64,000 nucleotides of DNA from NCBI GenBank assembly GCA_039920745.1, contig JBDSDD010000085.1, positions 1 through 64,000 of the forward strand, given 5' to 3'. The translations under genes were made by a program, and so were the position numbers. Shown piece by piece: positions 52,519 to 60,431 of the stretch. The DNA comes from Scleromatobacter sp039920745. Lineage in GTDB: Bacteria > Pseudomonadota > Gammaproteobacteria > Burkholderiales > Burkholderiaceae_C. The stretch's first letter is position 1. Each line of letters starts with the position of its first letter. The notes beneath the pieces were generated by a model that worked only from the letters and a program-made list of their open reading frames with translations, ran no database searches and was not told the DNA's origin.

Positions 52519-53249
52519 CAGATCACCAGCCAGTTGCGGTCGGGACTCAGGGTGTACAGCCGCAGCGTCAGCACAAGGCGCGGATGGCGATCCGCCTTCA
52601 GGTGCATGCCGCCCCAAAGGACGTGCTGGGGCAGCGCTTCCAGGGCCTGGCAGTAGGCGAGCAGGTCGTCGTAGGTGCCTTCGACTTCGAGGTCGACGCC
52701 CTGCCGATACAAGTGGCCGACATCGGGTGGCATGCCGAGCGCGGCTGCGGAGGCCGCACTGGCCGGTGCGGCGCCCGCCACCGCGGCGCCGATCTCGGTG
52801 CGCGGCACGCTTTGAAGGCTGCGCACGCGCAGGCCGCCGGTCTTGTCAAGAACCCCGCGCAGCACGGCCACCATGTCGGCGGCCGGCACGAGGTCGCCGC
52901 CGATCTGGTGCACGCTCGCGTCGGACTCCTGGACCCGCCGCCGCCAGGTGGCCAGATCCTGGACCAGTTGCTGCTCGAGGACGTGCGACTGCGACTGGCG
53001 ATCGATCTGATCCTGGCGCGTCTGCGCGACCGCCTGCTGCATGCCCTGCGCAAGCTGGCGTTGCGCCTTCCAGCGCTTGAACGCCGGTGTCAGCAGCAGC
53101 GGATCCGATGCCCAGGCCGCGATGGCGAGCACGCAGACGATGATCATCAGGCGTTCGCGCACGACGCGCTGGTCGAACTGGCGCTGCAGCCGCAACACTC
53201 GCACGCGCAGGTCGAGCAAGGCCTGGTCAAGTTGCCGCGGGAGCTTCAT
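52518..53249 (-). CDS. mshJ: MSHA protein MshJ (PilO-like)
   Basis: A 243-residue bitopic protein: a basic N-terminus, a membrane segment near 35-53 (MIIVCVLAIAAWASDPLLL), a coiled-coil stretch (KAQRQLAQGMQQAVAQTR), and a PilO-like periplasmic domain (YRQGVDLEVEGTYDDLLAYC). It aligns the inner-membrane complex. Start overlaps the preceding gene by four bases. Confidence 0.8.
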   Translation of the reverse strand: MKLPRQLDQALLDLRVRVLRLQRQFDQRVVRERLMIIVCVLAIAAWASDPLLLTPAFKRWKAQRQLAQGMQQAVAQTRQDQIDRQSQSHVLEQQLVQDLATWRRRVQESDASVHQIGGDLVPAADMVAVLRGVLDKTGGLRVRSLQSVPRTEIGAAVAGAAPASAASAAALGMPPDVGHLYRQGVDLEVEGTYDDLLAYCQALEALPQHVLWGGMHLKADRHPRLVLTLRLYTLSPDRNWLVI

Positions 53250-53941
53250 CGCGCGCCCCCTGCGGCAGGAAACGCTCCGGCGCCCGCCGATCCGACAGGA
53301 TTCGCATGCAACGCGAATTCGGTGACGCTGGCCCCTGGCGCGCCATCGCCTGCGGTGGCTGCGCCGGCGTCGAGATCGGCCGGCATCGGCAATGCCTTCA
53401 GGCTCACCTGCGCAAACGCCCGGCCGCGAAACAGCGGCTCGTCGTTCAAGCGGTTCAGGTAGTCGGGCAGGACGCGGGGATCGGTCATGCGCCCTTGCAG
53501 GTCCAGGCCACCGGCATCCGCGGCGACCGACAGATCGGTGATCCACAGTGCGCGGGCGCCCATGTTCTGCGACTGCCGCGCGAGCGCCACCAGGTACGGC
53601 GAGTAGCCCTGCAGGCTGCCAGCGCTGCCGTTCTGGATCGCTCCGCGAACTTGCTGTGACGCTGCATAACGTGCTTGCAGCGCCGCGAGCTCGGCCGCCG
53701 ACAGTCCAGTCGACGCATTCGCCGCGACCGCAGGCGCGTGCGACTGCAACGCGATCAATTGCTGCTGGGCCGAGTGGGCGTTGCGCTCCTCGCGCGTGGC
53801 CGCGAAATTCAGTCCACCATCGACAAGTCCCAGGCAGACGAGCAGCACCGCCAGCGCGATCAAGCCGTCCGTGCTCGAAAAGCGCTCGCGCCGCGGGCGC
53901 ATCGACTCGTCAAGCAGGTTGAGGTGCTGGACGCCGCTCAC
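53246..53941 (-). CDS. MSHA PilN-like protein (MshI C-terminal partner)
   Basis: A 231-residue bitopic protein with cytoplasmic start QHLNLLDESMRPRRERFSS, one membrane helix near 25-45, a coiled coil, and a PilN-like periplasmic domain (LWITDLSVAADAGGLDLQGR). Type IVa systems encode PilM and PilN separately; here this is PilN-like after the PilM-like mshI. It is 58 nt after mshI. Confidence 0.8.
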   Translation of the reverse strand: MSGVQHLNLLDESMRPRRERFSSTDGLIALAVLLVCLGLVDGGLNFAATREERNAHSAQQQLIALQSHAPAVAANASTGLSAAELAALQARYAASQQVRGAIQNGSAGSLQGYSPYLVALARQSQNMGARALWITDLSVAADAGGLDLQGRMTDPRVLPDYLNRLNDEPLFRGRAFAQVSLKALPMPADLDAGAATAGDGAPGASVTEFALHANPVGSAGAGAFPAAGGAR

Positions 53942-53999
53942 CGGGCAAGCTCCGTGCTGTGCGCTGCGCTGCGAACGCCTTCGGGCGGGTGGCGGGCCG

Positions 54000-54944
54000 T
54001 CATGCGCTTGCTCCCGGCCGCAACGCCGCGCCGAACGCGGCCAGGCATTGCGACTGCAGTTGCGGGTCGGCGGCGACCTCGGGCACGGCGGTCAGGTCAA
54101 AGACAGCGGCCAGGTCCAAGGGGACGACCGGCGCGTAGATCAGGTCACGCAAATAGGCCAGGAAGTCCTGCATGCGCTCGGCTGGCGATACGAGCAGGCG
54201 AGACAGGCTCACCTGGCTGAAGACGCGTTCGACGCTGTCGAGCGTGCGCTGCAATTCGAGGCTGGTGCGCTCGAAGGCCTGCAATCGCACATCGGCGTCC
54301 GCGTGAGTGAGTTGAGCGAGGGAAACCTCGATGGAACGCGACAGCAGCAATTCGGCGCCCGCGGTCACCACCAGCGTGCTGTGCGTGCTGCCCACATTGA
54401 GCAGCGCCTGGCCGCGTCCGGGCTCCTCCAGCAGTGCGCTGATGTTGCGCAGCGCGGTCTCCTGGATGTCGACGGCAAGCAGTGAGACGCCGGCCTCGTC
54501 GGCGATGTTGACCAGCGCCTGGATCGGTTCGCGCGGGGCAGCGATGCCGATCAGCGAAGCCTGGCCGCGCTGCGTGACGTGCGCGGGGATCGTGAGAATG
54601 TCGAATGCCGCACTGTCGATCGGATAGTCCACCATCTGCTTGACCTGCCAGCGCGCCGCCTGCCGCCACTCTTCGGGCGGTACGGCGGGCGCTTCCATGG
54701 GCAACATCTGGTAGCGACCGCGCTCGAGCAGCAGGACCATGGCGTGCGCGGCGCCGCCCAACCTGGCCTTGATCTCACGCAGGGTCGCGAGCGGCTCGTC
54801 CCAGGACGCTTCCAGCGTCCAATGCACCTGCGGGCGACCCTGGGCGACGACCGGACCGATGCACGCCACGCGGCACCGGTTCCCGGCAGGGGCGATGGCG
54901 ACCCAGCCCTGGGCAACGCGTTGGCGACGGAAACGTGCAAGCAC
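54000..54944 (-). CDS. mshI: MSHA protein MshI (PilM-like)
   Basis: A 314-residue cytoplasmic protein with a PilM/actin-like fold (IGIAAPREPIQALVNIADEA, LLNVGSTHSTLVVTAGAELL, LLAVDIQETALRNI). It is the first gene of the MSHA operon and is initiated at GTG, with an imperfect SD (AGGA) upstream. It should pair with the PilN-like protein encoded next. Confidence 0.85.
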   Translation of the reverse strand: MLARFRRQRVAQGWVAIAPAGNRCRVACIGPVVAQGRPQVHWTLEASWDEPLATLREIKARLGGAAHAMVLLLERGRYQMLPMEAPAVPPEEWRQAARWQVKQMVDYPIDSAAFDILTIPAHVTQRGQASLIGIAAPREPIQALVNIADEAGVSLLAVDIQETALRNISALLEEPGRGQALLNVGSTHSTLVVTAGAELLLSRSIEVSLAQLTHADADVRLQAFERTSLELQRTLDSVERVFSQVSLSRLLVSPAERMQDFLAYLRDLIYAPVVPLDLAAVFDLTAVPEVAADPQLQSQCLAAFGAALRPGASA

Positions 54945-54973
54945 GAGCGATCCTGGTATTTGTGGTTTCCTGG

Positions 54974-55000
54974 ATCATGCGGACTCGTCGAGGGTGTCAA
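54974..55000 (-). promoter_or_regulatory. Candidate promoter of the msh operon
   Basis: Minus-strand TTGACA (54995-55000) is a perfect -35, with CATGAT (54974-54979) 15 nt away as a suboptimal -10. It lies about 30 nt before the mshI GTG. The short spacer leaves it uncertain. Confidence 0.35.
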
Positions 55001-55157
55001 TCGCCTGAGGAAGTGCCCTTTTGCAGTGCACTTCGCAGCCGAGGTCGAGCACTTCGCACGGACGGCCCCCTCCAGCGCCAGCGCCTGCGCCTGGCGCTGG
55101 CTGGCGTCGACAGCCGACGGGTCGGCGGGTGGCGTTCAGGCGGGCTGGGGACGAACG

Positions 55158-56078
55158 TTACTTGGCCGGACCGACGTTCATGAACGGGATCGGCGCGCTG
55201 CCGTAGATCGACGTCGGCAAAGCGCCGTTCCACTTCTGCGCCTTGGTCAGCTCGACCTCGATGCGGCGCAGCTCCAGCACGTCCTTGTTCTTGGCCAGCG
55301 CGTCGTTCTGAACCTGCAGCGACTGGGCCTCGGCGGTGGCGACCTTGATCTTGGCGTAGGCATCGCCGTCGGCGGTGGCCTTGACGGCGTTGGCCTCGGC
55401 CTCGGCGATCGCCACCTTCTGCTTCTGCTCGGCCTCCACCGTCTTCAGCTTGTTCTCGGCGGCCAGCCGCAGTTGCTCCTGCGTGACCTTGTCGTTGATC
55501 GCACGCATGTAGCTCTCGCTGAACGAAAAGTTGCGCATGTCGATGCTGATCACCTGGGCGCCGTAGTTGTTGAGCTTGGCGCGCAGCGCCGCCGTGATGT
55601 CGTTGGACACGGCCGCGCGCTGGCTGATCAGGTCGGGCGCCGAATAGCGCGCGGTGACCGCCTTGAACACTTCCTGGGTGGCCGTCTGCACGTAGTTGGC
55701 GAGGTTGCCGTCGTGGCTGTACTTCTCGTAGACCTCGGTCACGCGGTCGGGCGCGATCGAATAGCGCACGGTCAGGCTCACCTTGACCGGCTGCGTGTCG
55801 GATGTGGAGCCCTCGGCGTTCTCGATGTCGGCCTGCTCTGCGCGGATGCTGAACACGTCCAGCTTCTGCCACGGCAGCACCAGCGTGAAGCCCTCGCTCT
55901 GCAAGCCCCGAATGGCGCCGCCCACCGTGATGACGCCACGCGAACCCGTGGGCACCGTGCGCAGCGGCCAGAACATCACGAGCACGATCAGGACGACGAG
56001 TCCGATCAGCGCGTCACGCACCAGCGCGCCGCCGTTGAGGGCCGTGCCTTCCTTGGCGTAGCGGCTTGCGAATGGCAT
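55158..56078 (-). CDS. SPFH/Band 7 (prohibitin-like) membrane protein
   Basis: A 306-residue protein with one N-terminal membrane helix (about 24-44), a Band 7 domain (PTGSRGVITVGGAI, FTLVLPWQKLDVFSIRAEQA, LTVRYSIAPDRV) and a long coiled-coil stretch (AENKLKTVEAEQKQKVAIAE). It probably forms membrane-domain scaffolds. ATG 56078 has SD AAAGGA; 56111 is in frame but lacks one. Confidence 0.88.
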   Translation of the reverse strand: MPFASRYAKEGTALNGGALVRDALIGLVVLIVLVMFWPLRTVPTGSRGVITVGGAIRGLQSEGFTLVLPWQKLDVFSIRAEQADIENAEGSTSDTQPVKVSLTVRYSIAPDRVTEVYEKYSHDGNLANYVQTATQEVFKAVTARYSAPDLISQRAAVSNDITAALRAKLNNYGAQVISIDMRNFSFSESYMRAINDKVTQEQLRLAAENKLKTVEAEQKQKVAIAEAEANAVKATADGDAYAKIKVATAEAQSLQVQNDALAKNKDVLELRRIEVELTKAQKWNGALPTSIYGSAPIPFMNVGPAK

Positions 56079-56135
56079 GGAATCCTTTGGTTTGACTGGG
56101 TGAGGCGCCATCGACGCCGCCTCTTCAGGACGTGC

Positions 56136-57368
56136 TCACGACTTCGCGGGACGCTTCATCGCCTCGAGCGCGTCGAGGTTGACGCCGCTGGCCATGGACT
56201 TCAGCGTCGCGCCGTCGACCTTGTCGCCGGAGGTCTCGACGATGACGCCGTTCTTCAGGACGACGGTGTATTCGGAATGGCTGCCGTCCTTGCGGTACTG
56301 CTCATGCACCGTGCGGCCGCTGTCCTTGTAGGTCTTCTCGATGCCGTCCGGCGTCTCCTTGTCGACCGTCACGTTGGCCCACGTGGCCACCGAGGCCAGG
56401 GCACCGAGGCCGCCCATGTCGCTGATCGTCAGCTGCGCGCGCTGCTCGCCCGCGACGTAGCCGGCCTTGGCCACCGAGCTCGAGATGCCCATCGCCGAGC
56501 CGCCGCTGGTCTCGAGCGACTCGCGCTTGAGGGCGCCGAGCGCCTCGGGCAACTGGGCCTTGAGGTCGGCCACCGGGATCGGCGTACCACCGGCGCCGGT
56601 CAGCGCACCCAGCACGTCGCCCGCCGCAGCGGCGGCCGACGCCGGGTCGCCCGACTTCTGCGCGGCTTCCATCTTCGCGCGGGCGGCGTCCATGCGCGCC
56701 GCGGCGGCGGCCATGGCGCCGCTGTCGACGTTGACCTCGCCATCGGGCGTCTTGAGGCTGAACGAGCCGCCCGAGCGGCCGTAGCCACCCGCCAGCGCGC
56801 CGAACCCCATGAACAACGCAGAGACGGTCCCAACGATGATCGCCACGACGATGTAGATGATGACGACGACGGCGGTGTAGCCGGCTGCCTTGTCCTGCGG
56901 GCACTTCATCACCGACTGCAGGCCCAGGTACATCAGGTAGACCGAGTAGCAGGCGGCGAGAATGCCCAGCATGCCGAGCATCGGGATCAGCTTGAACAGG
57001 CCGGCGACGTAGACCGCCGTGGCACCGTACGCCATCACCTTCATCGCGCCGACCGGGTTCTTGGTGGCGCCAAAGTTGGGAGCGAGCGCGTCGACGACCA
57101 GCGCCATGACGTAGGCCATCACCAGGCTCAGCACGTAGCCGAAGACCATCGTCACCAGCCCACCGATGATCGGCACCTTGTAGCCGTAGCCGAACATGCC
57201 GACGCCCACGAACGACATCCCGATGAAGCCGCACACCGCCGGGATGGCTGCCATGATGACCAGCCAATCCTTGTAGATCGATGCCACCGTGGCCGGTTCG
57301 GCATCGATCACGGGCCAGGCCTCCTTGGGCGTGAGAAGGATGGACTTGGCGCGTTCGATCAGATTCAT
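56136..57368 (-). CDS. YIP1 family membrane protein with extended C-terminus
   Basis: A 410-residue protein. Residues of about 1-200 form a YIP1 domain with five membrane helices and the start NLIERAKSILLTPKEAWPVI. A hydrophilic C-terminal half (about 200-410) with Ala-rich helices and a final VLKNGVIVETSGDKVD strand follows; its function is unknown. It is 57 nt upstream of the SPFH gene on the same strand, probably cotranscribed. Confidence 0.85.
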   Translation of the reverse strand: MNLIERAKSILLTPKEAWPVIDAEPATVASIYKDWLVIMAAIPAVCGFIGMSFVGVGMFGYGYKVPIIGGLVTMVFGYVLSLVMAYVMALVVDALAPNFGATKNPVGAMKVMAYGATAVYVAGLFKLIPMLGMLGILAACYSVYLMYLGLQSVMKCPQDKAAGYTAVVVIIYIVVAIIVGTVSALFMGFGALAGGYGRSGGSFSLKTPDGEVNVDSGAMAAAAARMDAARAKMEAAQKSGDPASAAAAAGDVLGALTGAGGTPIPVADLKAQLPEALGALKRESLETSGGSAMGISSSVAKAGYVAGEQRAQLTISDMGGLGALASVATWANVTVDKETPDGIEKTYKDSGRTVHEQYRKDGSHSEYTVVLKNGVIVETSGDKVDGATLKSMASGVNLDALEAMKRPAKS

Positions 57369-57550
57369 GGTGCTTCCTTGGTGAAAGACTTCGGGACGAC
57401 GGAGCTCCGGCAGGACCTCCGCCGGCGAGCCCCGGCATCATCGGAGCGCCACGCCCGCCCGACCATCCCCAAAAGGGAGGATCGAAAGCGCCTATTCAGC
57501 GCTTCGAACCCGCTCTGCGTGCCGGGGGTTTGCCCGCAGTCGCCAAGGTG

Positions 57551-58045
57551 TCAGGATTCGTCGGCCCAGTAGTCGACGGCCGCGTCGGTTCGTCCGACGT
57601 GGCGGAACTGCAGCACGCGCTCGCCTTCCGGCGCCACGACCGCCGCCGACGCGGAGAACTTGCCGGAGTCCGGGTATTCGACGATGTCCGGGCTGACCAT
57701 CGTGCTCACGCACAGGTAGTGCAGGTCGACCGCGCCGTCGTTGATGATCTGGTGCGCCGTCTCGCGCCCGCCCGCAGGCGCCGCGACGAAATCGCCGGGT
57801 CGCAGCGCGTGGGTCTGGTCGCCGAAGCGCAGGCTGCCGGTGCCTTCGAGGATGTAGAACATTTCTTCGTTGGCGTGGTGATGGTGGAACGGCCACGCCT
57901 TCTTGCCGGGCGGCACGCGATGGGTGCGATAGCCCAGCCGTTGCGCGCCCAGGTGTTGGGAGATGCCCTTGCCACTGGCCTCGAAAGCCTCGCCATGCGA
58001 ATGCGACTGCCACTCGAGTTCGTCGAGGTTGACGACGGGTTTCAT
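57551..58045 (-). CDS. Cupin-domain protein
   Basis: A 164-residue single-cupin protein with metal-binding motif 1 FHHHHANEEMFYILEGTG and motif 2 PGDFVAAPAGGRETAHQI. The three His of motif 1 and the later His give a metal site. Similar proteins act on sugars or small metabolites, but the substrate cannot be inferred. Confidence 0.85.
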   Translation of the reverse strand: MKPVVNLDELEWQSHSHGEAFEASGKGISQHLGAQRLGYRTHRVPPGKKAWPFHHHHANEEMFYILEGTGSLRFGDQTHALRPGDFVAAPAGGRETAHQIINDGAVDLHYLCVSTMVSPDIVEYPDSGKFSASAAVVAPEGERVLQFRHVGRTDAAVDYWADES

Positions 58046-58100
58046 CGACTTGCTCCGTTGGTTGCTGTCCACCTCATCCTAGCCGCAGATCGGCCCGGGA

Positions 58101-58220
58101 TCAGAAGCTCAGCACGAACGCCACCCCGCCCTCGAGTGGGCGCACGTGACGCACGCGGGCATGCCGGGGCCGTTGTCGCGCACGCTGATCCGGACCCGCC
58201 CGCCGCGATGGCGGTTGCCC
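58101..58220 (-). pseudogene. Remnant of a histidine kinase ATPase domain
   Basis: One minus-strand frame encodes VRISVRDNGPGMPAC, the G1 box (DNGPGMP) of HATPase_c domains. A second frame encodes RHVRPLEGGVAFVLSF followed by a stop, matching the end of a kinase. The G2 box and everything between are missing, and the frames differ, so a sensor kinase gene was deleted here. Confidence 0.55.
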
Positions 58221-58235
58221 TCACCCTCGCCGGAC

Positions 58236-58559
58236 TCAGTCGGCGCTGGCGGGAGCGTCGAACAGCGTCGGGTCGGCGAGCAGGTCGTGCGTCTCGGCGT
58301 GCTTGCGCATGTAGGCGTGGAAGACCTCGCACTGCGGGATCACCTTGAGGCCGCGTTCGCGCACCGAGGCCAGCGCGAACTCGACGAGCTCGCGCGCGAT
58401 CCCGCGTCCGCGCAAGGCCTCAGGCACCACGGTGTGGATGAACGTGATCGTGTCGCCGCTGATCGCGTAAGTGGCGACCGCGGCGTGGCGGTCGACGATC
58501 ATCTCGAAGCGGCTGGCCGCGACGTTGTCGTGGATGGCGGGGCGAGCGTCGTCGGTCAT
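58236..58559 (-). CDS. Small GNAT-type acetyltransferase (YjdJ-like)
   Basis: A 107-residue protein of the short GNAT group (GCN5-related N-acetyltransferase, YjdJ type): ITFIHTVVPEALRGRGIAREL contains the acetyl-CoA loop RGRGIA, followed by VIPQCEVFHAYMRKH. It adjoins the kinase remnant. Confidence 0.8.
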   Translation of the reverse strand: MTDDARPAIHDNVAASRFEMIVDRHAAVATYAISGDTITFIHTVVPEALRGRGIARELVEFALASVRERGLKVIPQCEVFHAYMRKHAETHDLLADPTLFDAPASAD

Positions 58560-58637
58560 GGAGGCGAATCCTTCAGCGGTGGATGAACCGATTCTCCCGC
58601 GCTGAGCCGGTTGGTGCGCGGACTCGCTCTCATGGCC

Positions 58638-60308
58638 TCAGAGGCTCGCGGGCCAGTACTGCGACGGCAGCACCATCACCATGCCCGGCGCCTTGTGCGA
58701 GACCAGGATCGGCATCGTGTGGCCCTTGATCACGCCGCCCGGCAGGTGGCCGCGGAAGAACAGCAGCGTGGCAGTCTGCAAGCCCCGTGCGCCCAGGGTG
58801 GCGGGCAGCTCGACGCCGCTGGTGCGCGTGCGTTCGTGCGTCAGCGCCTGCGCGAAGAACGCCAGCCACGGGTTGCGCAAGCGCAGCCCCTTGAGGCGGA
58901 ACATCGCCATCGCCGCGTCGGCGAAGCGCTGCGGATCGACGCGACCGCTCGGGTCGTACAGCAGCTCGCCCGGGCAGTTCTCGGTGCCGGGCTTGAACAG
59001 CAGCGAGTTGGCCTGCACCAGGTGGCTCCAGACGACCTCGCCCTCGCGCCACAGCATGGGCAGCGTCTCGAACCAGCGGCGCAGGATCGGGTCGTGGGCG
59101 AACCACTCCGGCGCCACGACGCCCAGCGGCCCGTGCGCCAGGTCGGCCTTCCAATGCACGCCCGGATCCACCTGCGCGCCGACCCGGGCCGCGTCGATGG
59201 GCCGCACGGCGGCGTGGGCGGCCTCGGCCAGCGCAGGCCCGGTGGCGCCGAAAAGGCGGCCGGCGACGATGTCGCACGGCTGCATCAGGTACCCGGTGCC
59301 CCGGCCGTTGCCATTGAGCATGCACAGCAGCGAGTCCAGCGCCCCGCCCTGGTTCGTCACCCAGCCCGGCGCCACGCGTTGCAACTGCGCGGGCGTGTAC
59401 CAGGTCACCAGCGCCTGCGTGTGCAACACCAGCGTCTCGCCGAAGTAGGCCGCCAGGAGATGGACGAGGTTGCGGCCGGCCGGCGACGCGAGCAGCAGGT
59501 CGCGTTGCGGCGCATGCTCGGTGCGCAGGCGATCCAGCAGTTCGTCGACGGCTTCGAGGCTGCGCATCGAGAAGTCGAACCTGACCTCGCGCAGCGCGTT
59601 GTCGAACAGCAGCCCGCCTTCGAACTGACCCTCGGCGAGGAAGGCCTCCAGGTGCGCGGTGACCTTGCCGTTGCTGTTCGGATGCGGATCCTCCGGCGTG
59701 ATCGCGGCGGCCCAGAACTCCGGGTCGCGCGAGTGGCTCGGTTGCTTGGGCTCGACGCCTGGCTCGATCTGAAGTGCGTTCATCCACTCGTCCTGGCCAG
59801 CCCGGAACGCCGTCAGCCCGCGCGACACGGCCATCAACAGCTCGTCGGCCAGCGGACGCAGCGCCGGCGGGCACGCGACGATGCGGATCGAATGCATCGC
59901 CAGCTTGCGCTTGCCCTCCAGCGGCCGGTACGGCACCGCGATGACCAGGCCGTTGATCTGCCCGGCCACATCGGCGAACTCGGCGACGAGCGCCTCGGTG
60001 AACGGCGTGGCCTCCATCTGCAGGCGGCTCGCGTGCAGCAGGACCAGCGCCATCGGGTCGTCCTGCCACGGGGGCGCCGCCATCATCTTGCGGTACTGGG
60101 GAACCAGCAACGGGTCGCGCGGGTCGCCCGGCGTCAGCGCCATGCCCTGCTTCCAGTCCACCGTGCCGAGATCGGCGCCCGGCGTGCGGCCTTGGGCCAG
60201 CGTCAGGATGCCGCGCGAGATCATGTTGCCGGCGAGTCCGAGGAGGGTGTCGAGGCGAGGAGTGATCTGCATGGCGCGCGGCAAGTAAGGTCCCGGGCGC
60301 ATTGTCAT
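58638..60308 (-). CDS. Large protein of unknown function
   Basis: A 556-residue product without a signal peptide or membrane helix. Conserved-looking blocks include FEGGLLFDNALREVRFDFSM, LVTWYTPAQLQRVAPGWVT, MQPCDIVAGRLFGATGP, and MLWREGEVVWSHLVQANSLL. I recognise no family. Start candidates are ATG 60308, 60302 and 60272; the first has GAGG about 13 nt upstream. It is divergent from the aspartyl-protease/TPR gene with a 123-nt gap, so the pair may be coregulated. Confidence 0.7.
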   Translation of the reverse strand: MTMRPGPYLPRAMQITPRLDTLLGLAGNMISRGILTLAQGRTPGADLGTVDWKQGMALTPGDPRDPLLVPQYRKMMAAPPWQDDPMALVLLHASRLQMEATPFTEALVAEFADVAGQINGLVIAVPYRPLEGKRKLAMHSIRIVACPPALRPLADELLMAVSRGLTAFRAGQDEWMNALQIEPGVEPKQPSHSRDPEFWAAAITPEDPHPNSNGKVTAHLEAFLAEGQFEGGLLFDNALREVRFDFSMRSLEAVDELLDRLRTEHAPQRDLLLASPAGRNLVHLLAAYFGETLVLHTQALVTWYTPAQLQRVAPGWVTNQGGALDSLLCMLNGNGRGTGYLMQPCDIVAGRLFGATGPALAEAAHAAVRPIDAARVGAQVDPGVHWKADLAHGPLGVVAPEWFAHDPILRRWFETLPMLWREGEVVWSHLVQANSLLFKPGTENCPGELLYDPSGRVDPQRFADAAMAMFRLKGLRLRNPWLAFFAQALTHERTRTSGVELPATLGARGLQTATLLFFRGHLPGGVIKGHTMPILVSHKAPGMVMVLPSQYWPASL

Positions 60309-60431
60309 GGCAAAGAGGCCTCGTCGAATGCCCCGAAGGCGGCCCGCGCGAACTGGCATAAAGTGCGCACAAACAGGCGGGCCCGGTCCAGCGACCGGCG
60401 CCGTCCGCCAAGACATCCACAGGGAGGCGAC

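Noticed and set aside
50009..53080. A 1023-codon plus-strand open frame opposite the msh genes
   Set aside because: Spans several real genes (mshE, mshL, mshK, mshJ) antisense and shows no family sequence.
54579..57572. A 997-codon plus-strand open frame opposite mshI, SPFH and YIP1 genes
   Set aside because: His/Arg-rich antisense shadow; the three minus-strand proteins are well recognised.
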